From contig NKIU01000001.1 of NCBI GenBank assembly GCA_002256245.1, forward strand, positions 248,001 through 312,000: 64,000 nucleotides of DNA. Direction: 5' to 3'. Source of the DNA: Pseudorhodobacter sp. PARRP1 (GTDB lineage: Bacteria; Pseudomonadota; Alphaproteobacteria; Rhodobacterales; Rhodobacteraceae). Every line of letters begins with the position of its first letter. Position 1 is the stretch's first letter. This document shows positions 43,924-51,215 of this stretch, one piece after another. The notes beneath the pieces were generated by a model, which saw only the letters and a program-made list of their open reading frames with translations, was not told where the DNA came from and searched no databases. A program made the translations under genes and the position numbers.

Positions 43924-44865
43924 TCAGTTCTTGGCGAGGAAATCGCCGATGTTCGCCGGGGTCACCAGCTGGAACGGGATATAGACTTTCTGCTCAACCG
44001 CTTCGCCCTTCGACAGCTTGATCGCCGCATCCAAAGCACCTGCGCCCTGCCCTGCCGCGTCCTGGAACACGGTTGCGTCCAACTCGCCGGCCTGCATTGC
44101 GGCCAGAGCGTCTTGGGTGGCATCAATGCCCGCCACGACCACCGAAGCCATATCGACGTTGGCGGCTTTCAACGCCTGAATAGCGCCGATGGCCGATTCG
44201 TCGTTGTTGGCGATCACACCGTCAAAGGCGGTGCCGGTTGACAACCAGTTGGTCATCAGGTTTTGCGCCTCATCACGCGACCAGTTCGAGGTTTGCTCGT
44301 CGATCACGGTGATCTTGACGCCGCAATCCGGGCCACCGATCACGTCATGGATGTCTTTGGTGCGCTGGACTGCGGCTTGGTTGGAAAGCTCGCCCATGAT
44401 GACATAGACGCTGGCTTCGGTCTTGCCAGCTTCCTTGAACAGACGGCAGACTTCTTTGGTTTCCAGCGTGCCGCTGTCCACTTCGTTCGAGGCGACGAAC
44501 GCCTGGTTGTCTGGCAGGGTATCGACGTTGATCGGCTCGCGGTTGACGTAAACCAGCGGGATGTTGGCGGCAGCAGCCGCGTCCGACATCGCTTGGGTGG
44601 CCGAGGTGTCAACCGGGTTGACGATGATCGACGACACGCCCGAGGCGATGAAGTTGTTGATCTGGTCCAACTGCTTGGCCACATCGTTCTGCGCATCTTC
44701 GATTTGCAGCCCGACGCCAAGTTCCTTGGCTTTGGCATCCATACCGTTGCGCAGAACGGTCAGGAAGTTGTCGTCAAACTTCGCCATCGACACGCCGATG
44801 CCATCCGCCATCGCGCTGGTGCCCATCAGGGCCGCAAAACCAGCGATCAAAAGGGTCTTTTTCAT
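43924..44865 (-). CDS. Sugar/cyclitol ABC transporter periplasmic binding protein
   Basis: About 313 residues of the RbsB-like (Peripla_BP_4) family. The signal peptide is MKKTLLIAGFAALMGTSAMA, cleaved before DGIGV. The two-lobed body shows ASGVSSIIVNPVDTSATQAM near 80, LVYVNREPINV near 108 and NNDESAIGAIQALKAANV near 222. GGAGGAGAG precedes ATG 44865. It delivers its ligand to the permease encoded 92 bases downstream. The TIM-barrel and moc-like neighbours suggest an inositol-type ligand, but that is an inference. Confidence 0.9.
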   Translation of the reverse strand: MKKTLLIAGFAALMGTSAMADGIGVSMAKFDDNFLTVLRNGMDAKAKELGVGLQIEDAQNDVAKQLDQINNFIASGVSSIIVNPVDTSATQAMSDAAAAANIPLVYVNREPINVDTLPDNQAFVASNEVDSGTLETKEVCRLFKEAGKTEASVYVIMGELSNQAAVQRTKDIHDVIGGPDCGVKITVIDEQTSNWSRDEAQNLMTNWLSTGTAFDGVIANNDESAIGAIQALKAANVDMASVVVAGIDATQDALAAMQAGELDATVFQDAAGQGAGALDAAIKLSKGEAVEQKVYIPFQLVTPANIGDFLAKN

Positions 44866-44912
44866 GTGTCTCTCCTCCACAAGTTGGTGTCCGGCACACC
44901 GTTTTTGGCCGG

Positions 44913-44934
44913 ACCGCCCTCTCCCAAGGGCGGT
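44913..44934 (-). promoter_or_regulatory. Hairpin upstream of the binding-protein gene
   Basis: ACCGCCCT (44913-44920) pairs with AGGGCGGT (44927-44934) across six bases, in the 81-base gap between the TIM-barrel stop and the binding-protein start. It may be an RNA processing or attenuation site. Confidence 0.5.
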
Positions 44935-44946
44935 ATTCTGTCCGGG

Positions 44947-45753
44947 TCAGGCAGCGATGCCTGTGCGGATGAATTCGATTGAAGCCGCAAGCGCCGGTTT
45001 TGGGTCGGCCAGATTGTGCACGCTTGGGGCAAAGGGTTCGTAGCTGACAGCGCCTGTGTAACCTGCGCTGCGCAGCGCGCGGATTTGGGCGACGTTGCCC
45101 AAAAGGTCATCGGCATCGACCAGAACGCGGTGCGGGTCGCGCATGTCGTTGACGTAGATGCTGTCCTTGACGCCCGAGACATGCACGATCCCGGTCAGGT
45201 CGGGATAGATCGGGCCGCCGCCTGCAAGCGCGTGGTGGAAGGTGTCGTGCACCATGTAGTAGGTGCCTTTGCCGCCGACAGCTTCGATCACATCGGCCAG
45301 AACGTCCTTATAGCGCAGCGAGCAGACCTCGAACCCCAGCGGTTCAACCATCGCCTTGAGGCCGTAGGATTGCAGCATCGGCAGCAGCGCGCGCAAAGCG
45401 GTTTCGGTGACTTGGCGGCTTTCGGCGCGGCTGGTGGCGACGTTGTCATTGCGTGGGATCAGGCTGATGGCTTCGGCACCGCAGGCCACCGCGATTTTCA
45501 TCAGCGCCTCGGCCTCGGCGCGTTTGGCATCCGACCAATCGTTGAACATCTTGACCTCGGCCAAGGCAAGGATGCGCAGGCCAGCGGCGAGGGCGGCGCG
45601 GCCCACTTCGGCGGGGTCGGCACCGTCAAACAGTGGCGTTTGAAAATCGTTGCGGAATTCGACGCCGACACAGCCCAGCGACTGCGCAAGATCAAGGAAA
45701 GCCAACCAGCCAAGTTTTGGGGTGGTCATGTGGTTTAGGGCAAACGGCAGCAT
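44947..45753 (-). CDS. IolI-like TIM-barrel sugar isomerase/epimerase
   Basis: A 268-residue xylose-isomerase-like TIM barrel. Likely metal ligands are in MVEPLGFEVCSLRY (glutamate near 138), YYMVHDTFHHALAGG (near 170) and GAVSYEPFAPSVHN (near 241). The overall pattern recalls IolI (2-keto-myo-inositol isomerase) and rhizopine-catabolism MocC-like proteins. It is the first transport-operon gene after lacI. The proposed job is to isomerise the imported and oxidised cyclitol; the specific substrate is unproven. Confidence 0.82.
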   Translation of the reverse strand: MLPFALNHMTTPKLGWLAFLDLAQSLGCVGVEFRNDFQTPLFDGADPAEVGRAALAAGLRILALAEVKMFNDWSDAKRAEAEALMKIAVACGAEAISLIPRNDNVATSRAESRQVTETALRALLPMLQSYGLKAMVEPLGFEVCSLRYKDVLADVIEAVGGKGTYYMVHDTFHHALAGGGPIYPDLTGIVHVSGVKDSIYVNDMRDPHRVLVDADDLLGNVAQIRALRSAGYTGAVSYEPFAPSVHNLADPKPALAASIEFIRTGIAA

Positions 45754-45808
45754 GGTGGAAATTCCTCGACTCGAGGCCCCTCCTCGGGCCTGTGGTTCAA
45801 CTGTCTTG

Positions 45809-45895
45809 GAATTGATATTCTATTTCAAGCAACAATTCATACCGGGGTTCTAATTCTGCGGCTTGATTTTGACGATTTTTGACGAGAATTGTTGC
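45809..45895. promoter_or_regulatory. Promoter/operator region upstream of the TIM-barrel operon
   Basis: This AT-rich gap between lacI and the TIM-barrel gene holds GAATTGATATTC (45809). It also has a perfect 10-base inverted pair GCAACAATTC (45829-45838) / GAATTGTTGC (45886-45895), and a tandem TTTTGACGA direct repeat (45867-45885). These are candidate binding sites for the adjacent LacI-type regulator. Confidence 0.45.
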
Positions 45896-45939
45896 GGCGG
45901 CTGCGGCAGAGCTTGCAAAACGCGCGCAAATGCAGCGGC

Positions 45940-46965
45940 TTAGATGGATTCGGCCACATGCAGGTCGGGTGGCAGAAAATGCTGCACTCCGCCGGGGCCA
46001 CGGGCATCGGTTGTGGCGCGGGCCATAGTGGCCATCAAATCACGGCAAAGTTTTTCCAGCGGCGTGTCGATGGTAAGGGTGATCAAGCCCTCGGCCAAGC
46101 CCGCGCGCGACTCTGGTGTGAGGGCCGAGACCACAAGGGCAACGGGCTGCGCCATGCGGGCTTCGCGCAGGGCGGCAATCGCGCCCTCCATCCCGCCACC
46201 TGCCACATAGATGCCGCGCAGATCGGGCTGACGCGCCAGCAGGTTGAGGGTGGCCTCGTAGGTCAACTGGCGGGTTTCAAGGTTCACCAACGTATCCAGC
46301 ACCGTCAGATGCGGCGCACATTCGCGCAGGTAGCCGCGAAATCCGGTCTCACGCAACTCGTGCCCGTGCCAGCGGTGCCCGCCGACAAAAAGCGCCATCG
46401 TGCCGGGGTTGCGGATGGTTTGGTGCATGAACCACGCGGCGGTGCGCCCGACCTTGAGATTGTTCAGCCCAAGATAGCCCGCGCGCGCGCCTTGGGCGAA
46501 ATCGGACAGCAGGGAAAACACCGCGATGCCCTTGCTGGAAAGCGCTTCCACCGCAGCCGTCACCTCGGGGTGGTTGACGGCTGTGCCCGCCAGAACATCG
46601 CAGCGCCCCGCCATCGCGCGCAGGGCGGATGCCATCTCGCCGGGGGCCTGACTGGAGGAAAACTCGAGCACCAGACGGCCGCGCACACCGGGCACCTGTG
46701 CGACAGCGCGGTGCAAGGCCTCGGCGAAGGCTTTGTAGAAATCCTGCCCCTGCTTGTGCAGCACCACACCGAAGCGGATCTCGCGCAACTCGGCCGCCTG
46801 CGGTGAGAGGCGGCGCGCGGCGGGGTGGCCGATACGCTCGGCCGCAGCGATGATCTGCGCGCGGGTGTCTTCGCGCACAGGCTCTCGCCCGTTCAGCACG
46901 CGGTCCACCGTGGCCACGGAAACGCCCGCCGCACGCGCCAAATCTGCCATGCCCAACCGCTTCAT
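45940..46965 (-). CDS. LacI family transcriptional regulator
   Basis: A 341-residue regulator. The N-terminal helix-turn-helix and hinge helix are clear: MADLARAAGVSVATVDRVLNGREPVREDTRAQIIAAAERIG. Residues 65-341 form a periplasmic-binding-protein-like effector domain of the type found with sugar and cyclitol systems (VVLHKQGQDFYKAFAEAL near 72, GIAVFSLLSDF near 150). It lies between the import operon on its own strand and the divergent moc-like operon, so it probably represses both in response to the imported compound. Confidence 0.92.
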   Translation of the reverse strand: MKRLGMADLARAAGVSVATVDRVLNGREPVREDTRAQIIAAAERIGHPAARRLSPQAAELREIRFGVVLHKQGQDFYKAFAEALHRAVAQVPGVRGRLVLEFSSSQAPGEMASALRAMAGRCDVLAGTAVNHPEVTAAVEALSSKGIAVFSLLSDFAQGARAGYLGLNNLKVGRTAAWFMHQTIRNPGTMALFVGGHRWHGHELRETGFRGYLRECAPHLTVLDTLVNLETRQLTYEATLNLLARQPDLRGIYVAGGGMEGAIAALREARMAQPVALVVSALTPESRAGLAEGLITLTIDTPLEKLCRDLMATMARATTDARGPGGVQHFLPPDLHVAESI

Positions 46966-46979
46966 CGCATCCTCCAGCC

Positions 46980-47036
46980 AAAAGCCTGACGGCTTTTCAT
47001 CACCGATCTGCGTATTCTGACGAAATTTGATGATAA
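46980..47036. promoter_or_regulatory. Divergent lacI/mocD-like promoter region with dyads
   Basis: A perfect inverted repeat AAAAGCC-TGAC-GGCTTTT (46980-46997) lies 15 bases before the lacI start. TTCTGACGAAAT near 47017 shares TGACGA with the repeats at 45867. These could be operators for the LacI protein. Confidence 0.4.
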
Positions 47037-47118
47037 CCGCCAGAGGTTCGCTTGGCTAAAATGGAATATATCTTCTATCCTTCGCGTAAGTGGCGACAAT
47101 TTTGGGGAGAGAATCCAG

Positions 47119-48207
47119 ATGAGCAAGCGCGATTACTCGCTGTTGGGCCCGGATGGCGCCCGTGCGGTGGCAACCGGGCTGGCGGCTGCGGAATGGTATC
47201 ACACGGATGTGCCGCGCAAAGAGATGAAGGCGTTGATGCAGCGCAGCGACGCTCCGGCGATCCGCGACACGCTGCTGTTGTTTGGCCTGATGGCAGGCTT
47301 TGCCGGGATCGGGATTTATCTGTGGCCGTCGTGGTATAGCGCGCCGTTCTGGCTGGCTTACGGGGTGTTATACGGTTCGGCCAGCGACAGCCGCTGGCAT
47401 GAGGCGGGGCACGGCACCGCGTTCAAGACGCCGTGGATGAACAACGCGCTTTATGAAGTCGCAAGCTTCATGATCATGCGCAACTCGGCCACATGGCGGT
47501 GGAGCCATGCGCGCCACCACACCGACACCTATATCGTTGGCCGCGACCCCGAGATTGCGATCATGCGCCCCCCGGCCTTTGCCAAACTGATCGCCGCGTT
47601 TTTTGGCCTGCCCGATGTGGCGGCGTTCTTTCCCCGGATGCTGTATAATGCCTTCATCGGCGTGCATCCCAGCGAGAAAACCTTCGTTCCCGAAAGTGAA
47701 TGGCCGAAAGTGGTGCGGGTGGCGCGGATTTCGACTGCGATTTACGCCGCGACCTTTGCGCTGGCGCTGTGGATGGGGTCGATCCTGCCGCTGATGGTGA
47801 TTGGCCTGCCCCGGCTTTATGGCGCGTGGCATCATGTGATGACGGGGCTGTTGCAGCACGGCGGTCTGGCCGACAATGTGATCGACCACCGGTTGAACTC
47901 GCGCACCGTTTACATGAACCCGGTCAGCCGCTTTATCTATTGGAACATGAATTACCATGTCGAGCACCACATGTTCCCGATGGTGCCCTATCACGCCCTG
48001 CCCCGGCTGCATGCGGCGATCAAGCACGATCTGCCCGCGCCGAACACCTCGATTGCGCAGGCGTTTGCCGAGATGTGGCCGGCGTTAAAGCGGCAACTGG
48101 CGTCGGAGGAGTATTTTCTGAAGCGCGATTTGCCCGCCACCGCCAAACCCTACCGTGAAGATTTTCATCTGGCCGCCCTTGGGGCCGCCCCTGCTGCTGC
48201 GGAGTAG
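47119..48207 (+). CDS. MocD-like fatty-acid-desaturase-family di-iron oxygenase
   Basis: A 362-residue integral-membrane di-iron enzyme. The three histidine boxes are visible: HEAGHG near 94, HARHH near 130 and HVEHH near 280, with four predicted helices. Its immediate partner is a MocE-like ferredoxin, and the pairing matches the rhizopine-catabolism genes mocD and mocE of rhizobia, where MocD is described as a hydrocarbon-oxygenase-like protein. It would hydroxylate or oxidatively demethylate its substrate. GGGGAGAG precedes ATG 47119. A lipid desaturase is the alternative, but the ferredoxin and sugar-uptake context argue otherwise. Confidence 0.85.
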   Translation: MSKRDYSLLGPDGARAVATGLAAAEWYHTDVPRKEMKALMQRSDAPAIRDTLLLFGLMAGFAGIGIYLWPSWYSAPFWLAYGVLYGSASDSRWHEAGHGTAFKTPWMNNALYEVASFMIMRNSATWRWSHARHHTDTYIVGRDPEIAIMRPPAFAKLIAAFFGLPDVAAFFPRMLYNAFIGVHPSEKTFVPESEWPKVVRVARISTAIYAATFALALWMGSILPLMVIGLPRLYGAWHHVMTGLLQHGGLADNVIDHRLNSRTVYMNPVSRFIYWNMNYHVEHHMFPMVPYHALPRLHAAIKHDLPAPNTSIAQAFAEMWPALKRQLASEEYFLKRDLPATAKPYREDFHLAALGAAPAAAE

Positions 48208-48210
48208 AAC

Positions 48211-48525
48211 ATGACCGAATGGATTGACGCTTGCGCCACTGACGACATCGACGCCGAAGACCTGATCCGCTTTGATCACGGCGGGGCCACCTATGCGATC
48301 TACCACGCGCCCGATGGGGATTTCTTTGCCACGGCGGGTAAATGCACGCATGAGGACGTGCATTTGTCGAACGGGCTGGTGATGGATTATGTGATCGAAT
48401 GCCCCAAGCACAACGGCCAGTTCGACTATCGCACCGGCGAGGCGAAACGTGCGCCGGTTTGTGTGAACCTGAAAACCTATCCGGTGAAGGTTGAGGGCGG
48501 TCGCGTCTTCATTCAGGTGGCTTGA
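48211..48525 (+). CDS. MocE-like Rieske 2Fe-2S ferredoxin
   Basis: A 104-residue Rieske-type ferredoxin. The cluster ligands are Cys45-x-His47 (KCTHEDVHLSNG) and Cys64-x2-His67 (ECPKHNGQFDY), the standard spacing for bacterial Rieske ferredoxins. It should pass electrons to the MocD-like oxygenase encoded four bases upstream. The flavin reductase that would be the third component (MocF in rhizobia) is not found next to it; a gene beyond the insertion-sequence junction may have been lost. Confidence 0.9.
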   Translation: MTEWIDACATDDIDAEDLIRFDHGGATYAIYHAPDGDFFATAGKCTHEDVHLSNGLVMDYVIECPKHNGQFDYRTGEAKRAPVCVNLKTYPVKVEGGRVFIQVA

Positions 48526-49323
48526 ATGGCGCGCTTGACGGTCAACGATTTGCTGGATGCGCGCGGCAAGCACCCGTTTGCCATGCTGCGGGTGGAAACG
48601 CTGGAGGAAGCAGAGGCTGCGGAAAAGGCCGGGGTCGAGTTGCTGTCGATCCCGCCTGCGATGATCCATGATCGGCAGTTTCGCGATGCCGCGCCCAATG
48701 CCTTCGCGTTTCCGGGCGATAATTTCTATGAAATCGGCGATACGGCGGATTTTCTGAAATGGGCGTTTCCGCTGTATAAGGCGGGCGCGGATGGGTTTTA
48801 TTGCTCGGGCTCGTTGCAGACGGTGAAGGCGATGGCGGATCATGGCTTGCCGGTGTGCGGCCATGTTGGGCTGATCCCGTCCAAGCGCACCTGGACGGGT
48901 GGCTTCAAAGCGGTGGGCAAGACTTTGGCCACGGCGCAACTGGTCTATCAGCAATGCTGCGCCCTAGAGGCTGCGGGCGCGTTTGCCGTTGAGATTGAGG
49001 TGGTGCCGCACGCGATCACGCAGGCGATTGCCGAGAAAACCGGGCTGTTCCTGATCTCGATGGGCGCCGGGCCTGCGGGGCATGCGCAATATTTGTTCAG
49101 CGATGATGTGCTGGGGCAAACCGTGGGACATGTGCCGCGCCATGCCAAACGCTATGCGGATTTTGCCAGCGAATACGCGCGGTTGCAGCAGATGCGGGTG
49201 GCTGCGATGACGGCCTATGCCGCGGATGTGCACGACGGCAGCTACCCCGCGCCTCAGCATCTGGTGGACAGCGATGCCGAGGTGGTGGCACAGTTTTGTG
49301 ATTGGCTGGAGCGGCAGGGTTAA
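48526..49323 (+). CDS. Divergent PanB-like (ketopantoate hydroxymethyltransferase family) protein
   Basis: A 265-residue TIM barrel of the PanB family. Recognisable are VCGHVGLIPSKRTWTGGFKAVGK (the histidine-glycine loop, residues 105-127), AALEAAG-type ALEAAGAFAVEIEVVPHAI with the active-site glutamate, ISMGAGPAGHAQYLFSDDVLG and GHVPRHAKRY. The N-terminal metal-binding motif VGDS of true PanB is replaced by LSIPPAM, so magnesium binding is probably altered. It begins directly at the mocE-like stop. PanB enzymes handle a one-carbon unit from methylene-tetrahydrofolate; here it may take up a one-carbon unit or cleave a hydroxymethyl group. Confidence 0.8.
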   Translation: MARLTVNDLLDARGKHPFAMLRVETLEEAEAAEKAGVELLSIPPAMIHDRQFRDAAPNAFAFPGDNFYEIGDTADFLKWAFPLYKAGADGFYCSGSLQTVKAMADHGLPVCGHVGLIPSKRTWTGGFKAVGKTLATAQLVYQQCCALEAAGAFAVEIEVVPHAITQAIAEKTGLFLISMGAGPAGHAQYLFSDDVLGQTVGHVPRHAKRYADFASEYARLQQMRVAAMTAYAADVHDGSYPAPQHLVDSDAEVVAQFCDWLERQG

Positions 49324-49388
49324 GTCAGGGCCGGAACGAAAATGCGGTCGGCGGGTTGTCAGTGGTGTATTTTGAAGTGAGAAACACC

Positions 49389-49548
49389 ATGTCAACGCGC
49401 ATCTGTCTGGCCATCATCGCGGCACTGTCCAGCACCCCCGTGCATGCTGCAACGCCGGATTATACCGATGATCGCTCTACCCCGCTGGCGGTGGTGGCAT
49501 CGCTTTATAACGCGCTGAACCGGCAGGAATATTGTAAGCGGTGCATAC
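49389..49548 (+). pseudogene. Exported-protein gene truncated by an insertion sequence
   Basis: The reading frame begins MSTRICLAIIAALSSTPVHA, a clear signal peptide, then TPDYTDDRSTPLAVVASLYNALNRQEY. It is cut at residue about 53 where the IS left end begins (49549); a few IS-encoded residues precede a stop at 49577. The intact homologs that I recall are exported proteins of unknown function. The missing 3' part is not found on the far side of the element, so the gene is broken, not merely interrupted. Confidence 0.75.
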
Positions 49549-49628
49549 TGAGCTACCCCCCGAAAATCGGACAGTGACGGAAGCTACGATCTGAGGTCTG
49601 CTGATCCCCAAGACGAGGAGATCAGAAC

Positions 49629-49931
49629 ATGTCGAAACGCAGGAACCATGACGCGGCGTTCAAGGCGCGGGTGGCGTTGGAGGCGCTGAAGGGCGAGCGC
49701 GCGGTGTCGGAACTGGTGACCGCGTATGAGGTCCATCCGACGATGATCCATCAGTGGAAGAAGGCGCTGCTGGAAGGTGCCGCGGGCATTTTCGAGCGTG
49801 GCGGTCAGGCTGCTGCCACCGCCGAGATTGCCGAGGAAACGGTCCGTGATCTGCATGCCAAGATCGGAGAACTGGCCGTCGCCAACGATTTTTTGTCACG
49901 AAAGCTCAAGCCCTGGATCGGGAAGTGGTGA
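49629..49931 (+). CDS. IS3-family transposase OrfA (helix-turn-helix protein)
   Basis: A 100-residue DNA-binding subunit, MSKRRNHDAAFKARVALEAL opening, then helix-turn-helix AVSELVTAYEVHPTMIHQWKKALLEG and a leucine-rich C-terminus (VRDLHAKIGELAVANDFLSRKL). It has a good ribosome site (GAGGAGAT) before ATG 49629. In active IS3 elements OrfA joins OrfB by a -1 ribosomal frameshift. Here OrfB lies in the same frame after a TGA, so that mechanism looks broken. Confidence 0.92.
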   Translation: MSKRRNHDAAFKARVALEALKGERAVSELVTAYEVHPTMIHQWKKALLEGAAGIFERGGQAAATAEIAEETVRDLHAKIGELAVANDFLSRKLKPWIGKW

Positions 49932-49937
49932 GGGATC

Positions 49938-50852
49938 GTGCCGCCACCGGTTCGAGGCCGATCCCGAACGGGCATGATCGAGCGAACCCATCCCAAGCTG
50001 TCGGTCGGGGCGCAGTGCCAGTTGCTCTCGATCTCGCGGTCGTCGTTTTACTACGCACCGCAGGGCGAGACGGCGCTGAACCTTGACCTCATGTTGCTGG
50101 TCGACAAGCAGTTCCTGGACACGCCGTTTTACGGCGTCCGGCAGATGACGTGGCACTTGCAGAACGAGGGGCATGCTGTGAACGAAAAGCGCATCCGGCG
50201 GCTGATGCGCCTTATGCGACTGATGCCGATCTACCAAAAACCCAACACAAGCAAGCCCGCGAAGGGGCACAAGACATACCCCTACCTGCTCGGTGGGCTG
50301 CGGATCGACAGACCAAACCAGGTCTGGTGCGCCGACACCACCTATTTGCCGATGCGGAAAGGCTTTCTGTATCTGGTGGCCATCATGGACTGGTTCACCC
50401 GCAAGGTGCTGGCCTGGCGGATATCGAACACGCTGGAGGCCGAGTTCTGCCTCGAGGCACTGAACGAAGCCATCCACAAGTTCGGTCCGCCAGAGATTAT
50501 GAACACCGACCAGGGCAGTCAGTTCACTTCGTTCGATTGGACCGACCGGCTGAAGCGGGCAAAGACCAGGATATCGATGGATGGCAAAGCCCGATACCTC
50601 GACAACCCTCGGGCAATCCCTCGGACCAATGGCGGGAATGCCCTCGACATGTCACGCCTCTGGCGGTCCCTCAAATACGAATGCGTCTATCTGCACGCCT
50701 GGGAAACCGGGTCACAGGCCAAGGCCGGAGTCGGACGCTGGATCACTTTCTACAATCACCAGCGGCCCCATGCCGCCCATGGCGGTCAACCGCCCGCCGT
50801 GGTCTACTTCAACGCAACCCAAACCGATCAGCAGGTGCAGGCATTAGCCTAA
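49938..50852 (+). CDS. IS3-family transposase OrfB with a disrupted DDE catalytic domain
   Basis: About 304 residues, with an rve integrase core. The first aspartate is in VWCADTTYL and the second in MNTDQGSQFTSFDW. The region that should hold the catalytic glutamate (family pattern DN-IFxE-RLWRSLK) reads DNPRAIPRTNGGNALDMS before RLWRSLKYECVYLHAW. It is a net gain of about 12 residues with serine in place of glutamate. The protein is therefore probably inactive. The start may be GTG 49938 or ATG 49974. Confidence 0.85.
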   Translation: MPPPVRGRSRTGMIERTHPKLSVGAQCQLLSISRSSFYYAPQGETALNLDLMLLVDKQFLDTPFYGVRQMTWHLQNEGHAVNEKRIRRLMRLMRLMPIYQKPNTSKPAKGHKTYPYLLGGLRIDRPNQVWCADTTYLPMRKGFLYLVAIMDWFTRKVLAWRISNTLEAEFCLEALNEAIHKFGPPEIMNTDQGSQFTSFDWTDRLKRAKTRISMDGKARYLDNPRAIPRTNGGNALDMSRLWRSLKYECVYLHAWETGSQAKAGVGRWITFYNHQRPHAAHGGQPPAVVYFNATQTDQQVQALA

Positions 50853-50891
50853 CTCAGCCAGAAATCTGTCCAAGAGTCGGGGGGTAGCTCA

Positions 50892-51155
50892 CCGGCCATC
50901 AGTTGGATCGGCGTGGCGAACGATCCAACCGTCGCGCTCGAGCCGTGTCAAGGTTGTGCCAACTGTTGCCGCCTCTACGCCACGGGTCTCAATTATTGCC
51001 TTTTGCGAGACCTCGCCTTGTCGCCAAAGAAGTTCCAAAACCTCAAGCTGGGCGACTGTCAGCTGAAAGGGCCTCAGCACCTCTCCCAAGGCTTTTGTGA
51101 CCATCCGCCCCGCCTCGGGAATCGCTTCAACCATCCGCATTTCAATGTCAGACAT
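50892..51155 (-). pseudogene. MarR-family regulator gene, 3' end removed by the insertion sequence
   Basis: Reads MSDIEMRMVEAIPEAGRMV, then the MarR winged-helix core LTVAQLEVLELLWRQGEVSQKAIIETRGVEAATVGTTLTRLERDGWIVRHADPTDGR. It stops there, because the IS right end supplies a TGA at 50889-50891. About 50 C-terminal residues (end of the wing and the last dimer helix) are missing. DNA-binding residues are mostly present, but stable dimerisation is doubtful. Candidate operators lie just upstream. Confidence 0.82.
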
Positions 51156-51215
51156 GCTATTCCCTGTTCGATTTTGGTTCGTCAGTAGTATGTGTATCCG
51201 CCCTTCTCAACAAAT

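Larger units (their letters stand above)
49549..50891 (+). mobile_element. IS3-family insertion sequence, decayed
   Basis: A 1343-base element. The left end TGAGCTACCCCCCGA..GGACAG (49549-49574) and right end (50866-50891, reverse complement) form 26-base inverted repeats with four mismatches. It encodes OrfA and OrfB of the IS3 group. No matching direct repeat flanks it (CATAC on the left, CCGGC on the right). Both neighbours are truncated genes. The element therefore probably marks a deletion or recombination between IS copies. Confidence 0.9.

Noticed and set aside
48526-49323. Calling this gene panB of pantothenate synthesis
   Set aside because: The metal-binding motif differs, panC is not adjacent and the gene sits in an oxygenase operon.
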